Assembly (NCBI GenBank): GCA_046728935.1
Contig: JBKPFS010000007.1
Span: 1 to 16,287, forward strand
DNA length: 16,287 nucleotides
DNA from: DATAFO01 sp046728935
Lineage (GTDB): Bacteria > Actinomycetota > Thermoleophilia > Solirubrobacterales > 70-9
Direction: 5' to 3'
Part shown: piece after piece, positions 1 to 6,568 of the stretch
Layout of the letters: every line of letters begins with the position of its first letter
Position numbering within the stretch: the first letter of the stretch is position 1
Translations under genes and position numbers: made by a program
The notes under the pieces: model-generated
The model's database searches: none
What the model saw: the letters and a program-made list of their open reading frames with translations, nothing else
What the model was told of the DNA's origin: nothing

Positions 1-589
1 GCAGAGGCGAGTCGATGCAGAGCGCGTTCGCCCCGGTCTTCGCCGCGAACACCGACGGGCCGCAGACGACCGGATCGTGGAGATCCAGGCCCTGGAGGCC
101 GAGCACCGGCCGGACCTTGAAGTTCTGCCGGCCATAGTGCTTCGGGATCCGGAACTTGACCTTGAACGTCGCCTCGGGACCACCGGTGTCTCCGGAGCCC
201 CGGAACACATCGCTCCTGTAGCCGAAGTACTTGAAGTTGTTGTTCTTCGGCGCCTTGCGGTTCAACTCCCGCTTGTAGCTGACGACCTTCTTGAGCGAGA
301 TCGGGAACCCCTGCGACGACCTGATCACCGGCGGCGCGCCGGTTCCCTTCGGGACGCGGAAGCCGATCAGCAACCGTGCCAGATCGTCGTCGGCGCCCTC
401 GCCGCTATTGCCTCTCTTTGGGCACTTCCCGGCCTCGCCCGATTCGTCCGACTCGCAGGCCTTGAACTTGACCTCGACCTTCTTCGCCGAGATTCGCTCG
501 CCGGTCACCGGGGTCTTGAACACCACACACCCCGAGAGCACGAGCGCCAGCCCCGCAAACCCCAATGGGACCGCCACGAACTTACTCAT
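1..589 (-). CDS. putative lipoprotein, partial (C-terminus outside the window)
   Basis: The reading frame opens at the ATG at 589-587 and runs without a stop to the left edge, giving at least 196 residues. The N-terminus is a lipoprotein signal: MSKF, a hydrophobic stretch, then a lipobox LSGC with the acylated Cys at residue 21. The mature part is rich in Lys, Asp and Gly, has further Cys residues, and contains beta-like stretches such as TFKVKFRIPKHYG and NFKVRPVLGL. A GGAGA ribosome site lies at 600-596. I do not recognise the family; by topology it should be anchored to the outer face of the cytoplasmic membrane. A TAGCTT hexamer (minus strand, 643-638) is a weak promoter candidate. The plus-strand frames over this stretch are shadows. 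Coding status is well supported; function is unknown. Confidence 0.8.
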   Translation of the reverse strand, partial: MSKFVAVPLGFAGLALVLSGCVVFKTPVTGERISAKKVEVKFKACESDESGEAGKCPKRGNSGEGADDDLARLLIGFRVPKGTGAPPVIRSSQGFPISLKKVVSYKRELNRKAPKNNNFKYFGYRSDVFRGSGDTGGPEATFKVKFRIPKHYGRQNFKVRPVLGLQGLDLHDPVVCGPSVFAAKTGANALCIDSPL

Positions 590-717
590 CTTGACTCTCC
601 TTAGTCGTTGCCCCCCCGAGGGACGCGACGGCGGGGCAAGCTAGCAGGAGCGGCCCCCGGACCGACCGAGCCACGCGACGGCTGCGAGCGCGCGCCCATC
701 TTGAGGGGGCGGTGCCA

Positions 718-792
718 TGGGCGGTGCCGGACTCGAACCGGCGGCCTCCCGCGTGTAAAGCGGGCGCTCTGGCCAGGCTGAGCTAACCGCCC
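718..792 (-). tRNA. tRNA-Val (anticodon UAC)
   Basis: Read on the minus strand, the 75 bases fold as a complete cloverleaf. The acceptor stem GGGCGGT pairs with ACCGCCC and the discriminator is A. The D-arm begins TAGCTC and closes with GAGC. The anticodon stem CCCGC/GCGGG encloses the loop TTTACAC, giving anticodon TAC (valine). The variable loop is AGGCC and the T-arm is GCCGG-TTCGAGT-CCGGC. CCA is not encoded. The last ten bases, read on the plus strand as GGGCGGTGCC (719-728), are repeated directly at 707-716 just beyond the 3' end. Confidence 0.96.
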
Positions 793-798
793 GGGTTC

Positions 799-825
799 AT
801 TATCGCCCTCTCGGAAACCGGCCAA
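799..825 (-). promoter_or_regulatory. probable promoter of tRNA-Val
   Basis: On the minus strand a GATAAT hexamer (804-799), close to the -10 consensus, lies 6 bases upstream of the tRNA 5' end. TTGGCC (825-820) lies 15 bases further upstream as a possible -35 box; that spacing is short. The -10 element is the stronger part of the call. Confidence 0.5.
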
Positions 826-862
826 GGAGAGCCGATTTCGCTCGATCCATCCGCTCCGGATG

Positions 863-876
863 CGAACATATGTTCC
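863..876 (+). promoter_or_regulatory. candidate LexA (SOS) operator
   Basis: CGAACATATGTTCC contains a perfect 12-base palindrome, GAACATATGTTC (864-875). It matches the Gram-positive/actinobacterial LexA box CGAACRNRYGTTYC at every position. It ends two bases before the likely start codon (878) of the HTH/endonuclease-like gene. Bound repressor there would block transcription start, which suggests DNA-damage control. The match is direct; LexA binding is inferred. Confidence 0.6.
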
Positions 877-877
877 C

Positions 878-1566
878 ATGAGGCGGCTGCCGAGCCAGCT
901 GCGAGCTGAGGCCCGGCTATTGCGCGAACGCGACGGCCTCACGTTGTCAGAGATCGCTTCGCGCCTCGACATATCACCGACCACTGCTCGTCGATGGACG
1001 CTTGACGTTGCGCTCACGACGGCCCAAAAGGTTGCGCTCAAGGCCCGATGGGCCGAATCGGCGCGTCGCGGGAGCGCGGTAATGGCCGAGCGACGGCGCG
1101 AACAACGACGCGTCTGGCAACAGGAAGGTCGGGTTCGGGCGCGAGAAGGGGATCCTCTGCACCTCGCGGGCTGTCTCCTTTACTGGGCCGAGGGCACCAA
1201 GGACAGGAACGTCGTGAACCTCGCCAACTCGGACCTGAATCTGGTGCGGATGTTCTGGCGGTTCCTCCGGGACTGCTTCGGGATCGACGCGGTCTCATCA
1301 CAGTCCGGTTTCACGTCTACACAGGCAACGGCCTCTCGGTCCGCCAGATCGAGGACAGATGGCTCAGCGCCCTCGGCCTTCCCCGCGCGTGCCTACGGAA
1401 GCATGCTCTCAACAGGCCGCCAGCACCCACGAGCGGCGTTAAGAAGGGCAAGCTGCCGTACGGGGTGTGCTCCTTTTCCGTGCGCCGTAGCACCTGGCTG
1501 GCTCAGCACATCTACGGTGCAATCCAGGAGTACGGTGGCTTCGACGAGCCGCGCTGGCTCGACTAG
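878..1566 (+). pseudogene. HTH protein with LAGLIDADG-like C-terminal part, single-base frameshift
   Basis: The N-terminal frame (MRRLPSQLRAEAR...) has a helix-turn-helix, GLTLSEIASRLDISPTTARRW (about residues 17-37), then a basic linker and a segment LHLAGCLLYWAEG followed by NSDLNLVRMFWRFL. After FGIDA (about 1289) this frame loses sense. The family-like sequence resumes one base out of register as LITVRFHVYTGNG and ends YGAIQEYGGFDEPRWLD with TAG at 1564-1566. Restoring one base between 1286 and 1293 joins the halves into about 229 residues. ATG 878 is preferred over ATG 860 because homologues I remember begin MRRLPS and the LexA-like palindrome covers 864-875. The central part resembles a single-motif homing-endonuclease fold; that is inference. 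Either a genuine pseudogene or a sequence error. Confidence 0.7.
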
Positions 1567-1574
1567 CTGCCGCC

Positions 1575-2357
1575 CTAGCTCGGCCTCGTCTCGGCCGCAT
1601 CCGACGTTCCCTCGAGGATCAACCTCGCGACGCCCTCTGGATCGTCCCAGGTGGGGAGGTGGCCCCATCCCTCCATCTCCACGTAGCGGCCGTGGATCGG
1701 CCAGCGGGTGCGGCTTGGGCGACCGACGATCCGATCCTCCATCCCCCAGGCGATCGTCACCGGGACATCGATCTCGCCGGCGCCGTCGAAGACTCCAGTG
1801 TGCATCAGCTCGCTCGCCCGCCGGTAGCCGGGCGAATCCAGATAGCCCATGACCAGGCTGCGGGCGTCGTCCGCGGGCACACGCTCGGGATGGGCGATGT
1901 TCGATCGCAGCAGGAGCGCTCGGCCGCGCGCCGTCCGGAGCAGGGCCCAGACGAGTGGCCGCAGCGCTCGGCCCACCGCGTAGCTCGAGTAGCGGCGCGG
2001 CCCCAGCGGCTCGCGCCACAGCCCCGCGGGCGAGATCGCCACAACGGCCGATGCCTCCCCTCGCCGCGCCATCTCGAGCGCCACCCAGCCGCCCAGCGAG
2101 TTGCCCGCCACCGCCGGGCGCCGCACGCCGAGCCCGGTGCAGAGCTCGATCACCGCCGTCGCCAGGTTCGCGGCGCTCGGCACGAACCCCTTCGGCGCGG
2201 GGGAGCGGCCGAAGCCCGGCAGGTCGGGCGCGATCACGTCGCGCTCCGCGGCGAGCACCCCCACCACCGGCCGCCAGCTGACGGCGTTTCCCCCGAGCGT
2301 GTGGATGAGCACCAGCGGTGACCCCGCGCCACGGCGCTCGTAGACGAGCGGGCTCAC
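1575..2357 (-). CDS. alpha/beta hydrolase
   Basis: A 260-residue single-domain alpha/beta hydrolase. The oxyanion region is LIHTLGGNAVSW (residues 17-28). The nucleophile elbow is GNSLGG with Ser87, the acid is Asp208 in WGMEDRIV, and the His is His233 in GWGHLPTWDDPEGVA, so the triad is complete. There is no signal peptide, so it is probably cytoplasmic. The start is GTG (2357-2355), one base after the TGA of the upstream methyltransferase gene, indicating translational coupling. The substrate cannot be read from the sequence; linkage to a fatty-acid methyltransferase hints at a lipid or ester substrate, which is inference. Confidence 0.9.
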   Translation of the reverse strand: MSPLVYERRGAGSPLVLIHTLGGNAVSWRPVVGVLAAERDVIAPDLPGFGRSPAPKGFVPSAANLATAVIELCTGLGVRRPAVAGNSLGGWVALEMARRGEASAVVAISPAGLWREPLGPRRYSSYAVGRALRPLVWALLRTARGRALLLRSNIAHPERVPADDARSLVMGYLDSPGYRRASELMHTGVFDGAGEIDVPVTIAWGMEDRIVGRPSRTRWPIHGRYVEMEGWGHLPTWDDPEGVARLILEGTSDAAETRPS

Positions 2358-2358
2358 G

Positions 2359-3594
2359 TCAGGCCGTCGCGGCGGCTGCGACCAGGGTGTCCGGGGTTCG
2401 CTCCCGGCGCCATCCCGGCTTCGCCAGCAGCATCTGGAGGTCGCGGATCCGGCGCTCGCGGAACCCGCCCTCCGACGATGCGAGGTAGAAGCGCCACAGC
2501 CGCCGGAAGCGATCGTCGTACCCGAGCGGCCGCAGACTCTGCCATGCGTCCTCGAAGCGCTCTCGCCATAGCCGCAGCGTGCGCGCGTAGTGGGAGCTGA
2601 TGTCCTCGAGCCAGATCGGACGCATGTCGGTCAGCCTGCCGACCAGATCGACGATCAGGCCCTGCGACGGGAGGCAGCCGCCGGGGAAGATGTGCTTGTT
2701 GGCGAAGCTCCGCGAGGCCTTCTCGAGTTCGTACGCCCGATCATCGATGACGATCGCCTGGAGGAACATGAGTCCGTTCGGTGTGAGAAGCGAGGCGCAC
2801 GTGCTGAAGAACGACTCGAAGTACTGCCACCCGACCGCCTCGATCATCTCGATCGAGGCGAGCTTGTCGTAGCGGCCCCCGAGATCGCGGTAATCCTCCC
2901 CGAGTACCGTCACCCGATCCGAGAGCCCGGCGCCGGAGATCCGCGCCGTCGCCTCCGCCCGCTGCGCGGCCGAGATCGTCGTCGTCGTCACGCGACACCC
3001 GTACTCCGACGCGGCGTGGATCGCCAGCGCTCCCCAGCCGGTGCCGATCTCGAGCAAGTGATCGTCGGGCCGCAGCTCAAGGCCTCTGCAGATCCGGTCC
3101 AGCTTCGCAAGCTGCGCGTCGTCGAGGGATGCGTCCGGCTCCCGGAAGTAGGCGCACGAGTAGACGAGGCGCCGATCGAGGAAGGCCTCGAACAACCGGT
3201 TGCCGAGGTCGTAGTGGGCGGCGATGTGGCGCTTGGCCCCGGAGCGGGTGTTACGGGGAACGAGCGTCGCGGTGCGCTGAATCGGGCCGAGCACGGGATG
3301 CACTCGCCTGCGCCAGCGATCCAGGGCCGGCAGGTTGCGGCAGGCGATGCGGGTCAGCGCGACGAGGTCGTCGGCCTCCCAGAGGCCATCGACGTAGGCC
3401 TCGCCCCAGCCAGTGCTGCCGCGCAGCGTCCACGCGTACGCGCGCGGATCACGGACCTCGACCGTGGCCCGGAGGGCCGCGTTCGGGGGACCGCAGGCAA
3501 CCGTCCGCTTGCCCTCCGCGAGCTCGAGCCGCCCGCCGCGAAGCCCCCGAAGGCCCCGCAGCAGCGTTCTTCTTGCGAGCGCGCCGCCGATCAG
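2359..3594 (-). CDS. cyclopropane-fatty-acyl-phospholipid synthase family methyltransferase
   Basis: A SAM-dependent methyltransferase of the Cfa/mycolic-acid-cyclopropane-synthase family, acting on unsaturated acyl chains of membrane lipids. Full-length, it has about 411 residues. The N-terminal domain contains TLRGSTGWGEAYVDGLWEADDL. The catalytic domain has HYDLGN (about 127-132), YSCAYF, the SAM loop LEIGTGWG (about 181-188), SIEMIEAVGWQYF, FPGGCLPS and a C-terminal RRIRDLQMLLAKPGWRRE. A GTG at 3303 would give only 314 residues and lose the conserved N-terminal domain. The frame upstream to 3594 is family-like but has no ATG, GTG or TTG. The best start is CTG at 3594-3592, overlapping the TGA of the upstream mini-gene (CTGA). 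A further CTG at 3600 is possible. The hydrolase gene follows one base downstream. Confidence 0.88.
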   Translation of the reverse strand: MIGGALARRTLLRGLRGLRGGRLELAEGKRTVACGPPNAALRATVEVRDPRAYAWTLRGSTGWGEAYVDGLWEADDLVALTRIACRNLPALDRWRRRVHPVLGPIQRTATLVPRNTRSGAKRHIAAHYDLGNRLFEAFLDRRLVYSCAYFREPDASLDDAQLAKLDRICRGLELRPDDHLLEIGTGWGALAIHAASEYGCRVTTTTISAAQRAEATARISGAGLSDRVTVLGEDYRDLGGRYDKLASIEMIEAVGWQYFESFFSTCASLLTPNGLMFLQAIVIDDRAYELEKASRSFANKHIFPGGCLPSQGLIVDLVGRLTDMRPIWLEDISSHYARTLRLWRERFEDAWQSLRPLGYDDRFRRLWRFYLASSEGGFRERRIRDLQMLLAKPGWRRERTPDTLVAAAATA

Positions 3595-3734
3595 CCCCAG
3601 AGGAGCATCGAGTTCGGGTCGTCCGGATCGACGTTGAGCGTGATCTCGTCGCCCACGTTCTCCTCCTACGCCGCCGACTTCGCCGCCTGCTGCGCCTGCT
3701 CCGCGGCGCCCTTGAACCTGTCCATGAAGCCCAT
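3591..3734 (-). pseudogene. scarred mini-gene: both ends of a small DUF3592-like protein, middle missing
   Basis: Two short ORFs lie in one frame, separated by a TAG. The first (3734-3666) encodes 22 residues beginning MGFMDRFKGAAEQAQQAAK, after a strong GAGAGGAGAG ribosome site. After TAG and GAGGAGAAC, the second (3656-3591, GTG) encodes 21 residues, VGDEITLNV followed by DPDDPNSMLLWG, then TGA. From memory, small actinobacterial proteins begin like the first piece and end with the VxVxxDPDDPNSMxLWG motif, with roughly a hundred residues between. This looks like an internal deletion that left both ends. The internal GGAGGAG may serve the second ORF, and its TGA overlaps the proposed CTG start of the methyltransferase gene, so the region may survive as a leader. 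Alternatively, these are two real microproteins. Confidence 0.55.
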
Positions 3735-3829
3735 CCGGCTCTCCTCTCTTGAAGTTGGCTGAAAGCTATCCCGGATCGGTGCGCCGCGGCTTGCCCCGGG
3801 CCTGCTCCAGCTCGGCTGCGAGCCCCCGC

Positions 3830-3835
3830 TAGGCT
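3830..3835 (+). promoter_or_regulatory. candidate -10 element (TAGGCT) of the GT87-like gene
   Basis: TAGGCT fits TANNNT and ends 9 bases before ATG 3845. No Shine-Dalgarno sequence precedes that ATG, so the transcript may be leaderless or nearly so. Confidence 0.45.
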
Positions 3836-3844
3836 CGCCGGCCG

Positions 3845-5512
3845 ATGGGACGTCTGATCCCGACCGTCACGCTGGCGATGCTCCTGGCGGCGGCCCCGGC
3901 GCGCGCGGCGACGGCTGACGATCCCGCGAGGCAGGCGCCGTTCGGCGGCCAGGTGCCGCCGCCGCTAGAGCGTCCGGCGTCGGAGACGACCCCACCGCCT
4001 GGCTTCGAGCTGAGTGCCGCGGACGCGATCCGCGCCGCGGGACGGGACGCGACCATTGGGGACGAGCTGGCCGAGACGCCCGACGCGAGGCCGGTGGCCC
4101 TCGTCCGCGGCGGGCGTTGGCAGGTGAACTACGTCGCCGGCCCCGACCGAGCTGAGGTGGCGCTGGCGATCGTCGACGGGCGCACGGGTGACGTTGCCGA
4201 GGCGTGGCGCGACCACCAGGTCGAGACCGAGCTCGCCCGCGGCTACAGCGGGGCGATCGCGCAGAAGGTCAACGCCCCCTACGTCTGGATTCCGCTCTGC
4301 GTCCTCTTCCTCGTCCCGTTCGTCGATCCACGGCGTCCCCTCCGCCTGCTCCACCTGGACCTCGCGGTGCTGCTGGCGCTCGGGGTTTCGCTGTACTTCT
4401 TCAACCGGGCGCACATCACGGCCTCGGTCGCCCTCTACTACCCGGTGCTCTCCTACGTCGCGCTGCGCATGCTGGCGGCTGGGATATGGCCACGCGAGCG
4501 GGCCGGCCCTCTCATCCCCCTGGTCCCGGTGAAGGCGCTGGCGATCGTGGCGATCTCGCTCGCGTGCGCGCGGATCGCGCTCAACGTGGTCGACTCGCGG
4601 GTGATCGACGTCGGGGTCGCGGGGGTGATCGGCGCCGACCGGATCGCCGACGGCGAGCCGCTTTATGAGGGCTCTTTCTCGCCCGGCCTGGACCTCCGCG
4701 GCGACGTCTACGGCCCCGCCAACTACCTCGCCTACGTCCCCTTCGAGCAGCTGCTGCCGTGGGACGGAACCTGGGATGACGTCCCCGCCGCCCACGGCGC
4801 TGCGATCGCGTTCGATCTCATCACGGCCCTCGGCCTCCTGCTGCTGGGCCGGCGGCTGCGGGGCGGGCCGGAGGGTCGGGCGCTCGGCTGGGCGCTCGCC
4901 TTCGCCTGGCTCGCCTACCCGTTCACCCTATACACGATGGACGCGAACGCGAACGACTCCCTGATCGCGGCGCTCGCGGTTGGGGCGATGCTCGCGCTCG
5001 CCTCGGCGCCCGCGCGGGCCGCGTTCGTCGCGCTGGCCGGGGCCGCCAAGTTCGGCTCAGCGGCGCTCGCCCCCCTGTTCGCCACCGCCACGGGCGAGCG
5101 GCGCTGGCGCTCCGTGCTCGTGTTCTCGCTCTGCTTCGCCGCTGTCGCCTCGCTCGTCTTCGCCCCCTTCATCCCCGACGGCGGGCTGCGGGAGCTCTAC
5201 GACCGCACGTTTGGCTACGAAGCGAGCCGCGGCTCCCCATTCAGCGTCTGGGGCCTCGCGCCCTCGCTCGACTTCCTGCGAACCGCGGCGCGCGTCGCGA
5301 CGGTGGGGCTCGCGCTCGGCGTGGCCATCTACCCGCGGTTCAAGAGCCCGCTTCAGGTCGCCGCGCTGGCGGCGGCGGTGATGATCGCCGTCCAGGTCTC
5401 CGCGACCCATTGGTTCTACTTCTACGTGGTCTGGTTCCTGCCGTTCGTGCTCGTCGCCGCCTTCGGCGCCCAGCGCCCGATCGCCCCATCTAGGCTCTGG
5501 GAGGCTGGGTGA
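3845..5512 (+). CDS. multi-pass membrane glycosyltransferase, GT87/DUF2029-like, with PepSY-like N-domain
   Basis: The 555-residue protein starts with a signal sequence (MGRLIPTVTLAMLLAAAPARA). A soluble stretch of about 120 residues follows, with a PepSY-like pattern (SAADAIRAAG..., GRWQVNYVAG, ALAIVDGRTGDVAEAW). From about residue 145 there are roughly ten hydrophobic segments. The extracytoplasmic loop after the early helices reads DGEPLYEG...YGPANYLAYVPFEQL, as in GT-C polyprenyl-phosphate-sugar-dependent transferases of the GT87/DUF2029 group. A role in transferring a sugar to a cell-envelope glycan or lipid is inferred. Its TGA (5510-5512) overlaps the ATG of the adenylate cyclase gene. 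The acceptor is unknown. Confidence 0.8.
   Translation: MGRLIPTVTLAMLLAAAPARAATADDPARQAPFGGQVPPPLERPASETTPPPGFELSAADAIRAAGRDATIGDELAETPDARPVALVRGGRWQVNYVAGPDRAEVALAIVDGRTGDVAEAWRDHQVETELARGYSGAIAQKVNAPYVWIPLCVLFLVPFVDPRRPLRLLHLDLAVLLALGVSLYFFNRAHITASVALYYPVLSYVALRMLAAGIWPRERAGPLIPLVPVKALAIVAISLACARIALNVVDSRVIDVGVAGVIGADRIADGEPLYEGSFSPGLDLRGDVYGPANYLAYVPFEQLLPWDGTWDDVPAAHGAAIAFDLITALGLLLLGRRLRGGPEGRALGWALAFAWLAYPFTLYTMDANANDSLIAALAVGAMLALASAPARAAFVALAGAAKFGSAALAPLFATATGERRWRSVLVFSLCFAAVASLVFAPFIPDGGLRELYDRTFGYEASRGSPFSVWGLAPSLDFLRTAARVATVGLALGVAIYPRFKSPLQVAALAAAVMIAVQVSATHWFYFYVVWFLPFVLVAAFGAQRPIAPSRLWEAG
5491..5496 (+). promoter_or_regulatory. candidate internal -10 element (TAGGCT) for the adenylate cyclase gene
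   Basis: TAGGCT lies inside the end of the upstream gene, 15 bases before ATG 5512. It could allow separate transcription of the cyclase gene. It is a short motif inside coding sequence, so confidence is low. Confidence 0.25.
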
Positions 5513-6495
5513 TGGCGGCTGAGAGCGGAGCCGGCGATGCGGATCCTCGGGAATGGGCCGAGCGACTCGTTCGACTCGGCGAGCGCCGGTTCACCTGGCC
5601 GGAGCTGTGCGCGAAGGCCGGGGTGGAGCATGCGATCGCAGATCGGCTCTGGCGCGCGCTCGGCTTTCCCGACGTCGACCCGGACGATCCGGTGTACACG
5701 GACGATGACGTGCGCGCCCTGAAGATCGCCACCGAGGGTCTCGACGCGCTGCGCGGCGAGGAGCGGTCGGAGGCGGTGGAGTTCATCGTCCGAGAGGCGC
5801 GAAGCGTCAGCGCCAATCTCGCCCGGATCGCCGACATCCAGGTGGATAGCTTCACCGAGCTGGCCCGTCGTGGGTTGCGCGAGACGGCCCTCCGACAGGC
5901 AGTCGAGCGCGGAGTCGAGGACTCCGATCTCGGCTGGCTGCTCACCTACGGCCTGCGCCGCCGCCTCGACGACGCCATCCGTCGTCGCGCCGGCGAGGCG
6001 CCCGGTGACCAGCCCGTTCTGGCGATCGGCTTCGTCGACCTCGTCGACTTCACGTACACCAGCGCGCGCCTCGAGGCCGACGAGTTCGGCAGCCTCCTGA
6101 ACCGCTTCGAGTCGTTGGCCTGGGACGTGGTCACGGAGGCCGGCGGCCAGGTTGTGAAGCTGATCGGCGACGAGGCGATGTTCGTCTGCCCCACTCCGGG
6201 CGGGGCCGCGCGGGCCGCCCTGGATGTGCTCGATGCCTGCGCGATAGCGGCTCTGCCACGGGCCCGCGCGGGGCTGGCGAGCGGGCCGCTTCTCCACCGC
6301 GACGGCGACTACTTCGGGCCGGCCGTCAACCTTGCGAGCCGCCTGACCGATCAGGCGGATCCCGACACGGTGCTGGTCGACGAGGATTTCCGTTCCAAGC
6401 TGGATGGCGCCGCCGACTTCGCGCTCGAGCGTCTGGGGCCGAGGCCGCTGCGGGGGATCGGCGAGGTCACGGTGTGGCGGTTGGCCGCGGCGTGA
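5512..6495 (+). CDS. class III adenylate cyclase with N-terminal regulatory domain
   Basis: A 327-residue protein making cAMP from ATP. Residues 1 to about 160 are helical and resemble the regulatory domain of Rv1264-type cyclases. The catalytic domain contains FVDLVDFT with metal-binding Asp176, KLIGDEAMF with purine-binding Lys216 and metal-binding Asp220, and DYFGPAVNLASRL with Asp266 and transition-state Asn273 and Arg277. The spacing of these residues matches the active Rv1264 arrangement, so it should be active as a homodimer. No membrane segment is seen, so it is cytoplasmic. ATG 5512 overlaps the previous stop (TGATG), with GGGAGG at 5499-5504 as ribosome site; a GTG just before it (5509) is the alternative. 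Confidence 0.93.
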   Translation: MAAESGAGDADPREWAERLVRLGERRFTWPELCAKAGVEHAIADRLWRALGFPDVDPDDPVYTDDDVRALKIATEGLDALRGEERSEAVEFIVREARSVSANLARIADIQVDSFTELARRGLRETALRQAVERGVEDSDLGWLLTYGLRRRLDDAIRRRAGEAPGDQPVLAIGFVDLVDFTYTSARLEADEFGSLLNRFESLAWDVVTEAGGQVVKLIGDEAMFVCPTPGGAARAALDVLDACAIAALPRARAGLASGPLLHRDGDYFGPAVNLASRLTDQADPDTVLVDEDFRSKLDGAADFALERLGPRPLRGIGEVTVWRLAAA

Positions 6496-6553
6496 GCTCG
6501 CCGCACTCTCTGGAACCCCCTTCCCGGAATCGACCCGCGCCGGCGGCCTCGGC

Positions 6554-6559
6554 TAGGGT
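6554..6559 (+). promoter_or_regulatory. candidate -10 element (TAGGGT) of the PhoD-family gene
   Basis: TAGGGT fits TANNNT and ends 9 bases before ATG 6569, the same spacing as TAGGCT before the gene at 3845. Confidence 0.4.
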
Positions 6560-6568
6560 CGTAGCGGG

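Noticed and set aside
77..604. Plus-strand open frames over the first 600 bases
   Set aside because: The minus strand carries a lipoprotein gene with lipobox and ribosome site, open to the window edge. The plus frames are Arg/Leu-rich shadows.
601..1041. Minus-strand frame of 146 residues
   Set aside because: It reads straight through the tRNA-Val gene and the start of the HTH gene, so it cannot be a real protein gene.
2590..3762. Long plus-strand frame of 390 residues
   Set aside because: It is the antisense shadow of the Cfa-family gene and the mini-gene; the composition is typical of antisense high-GC frames.
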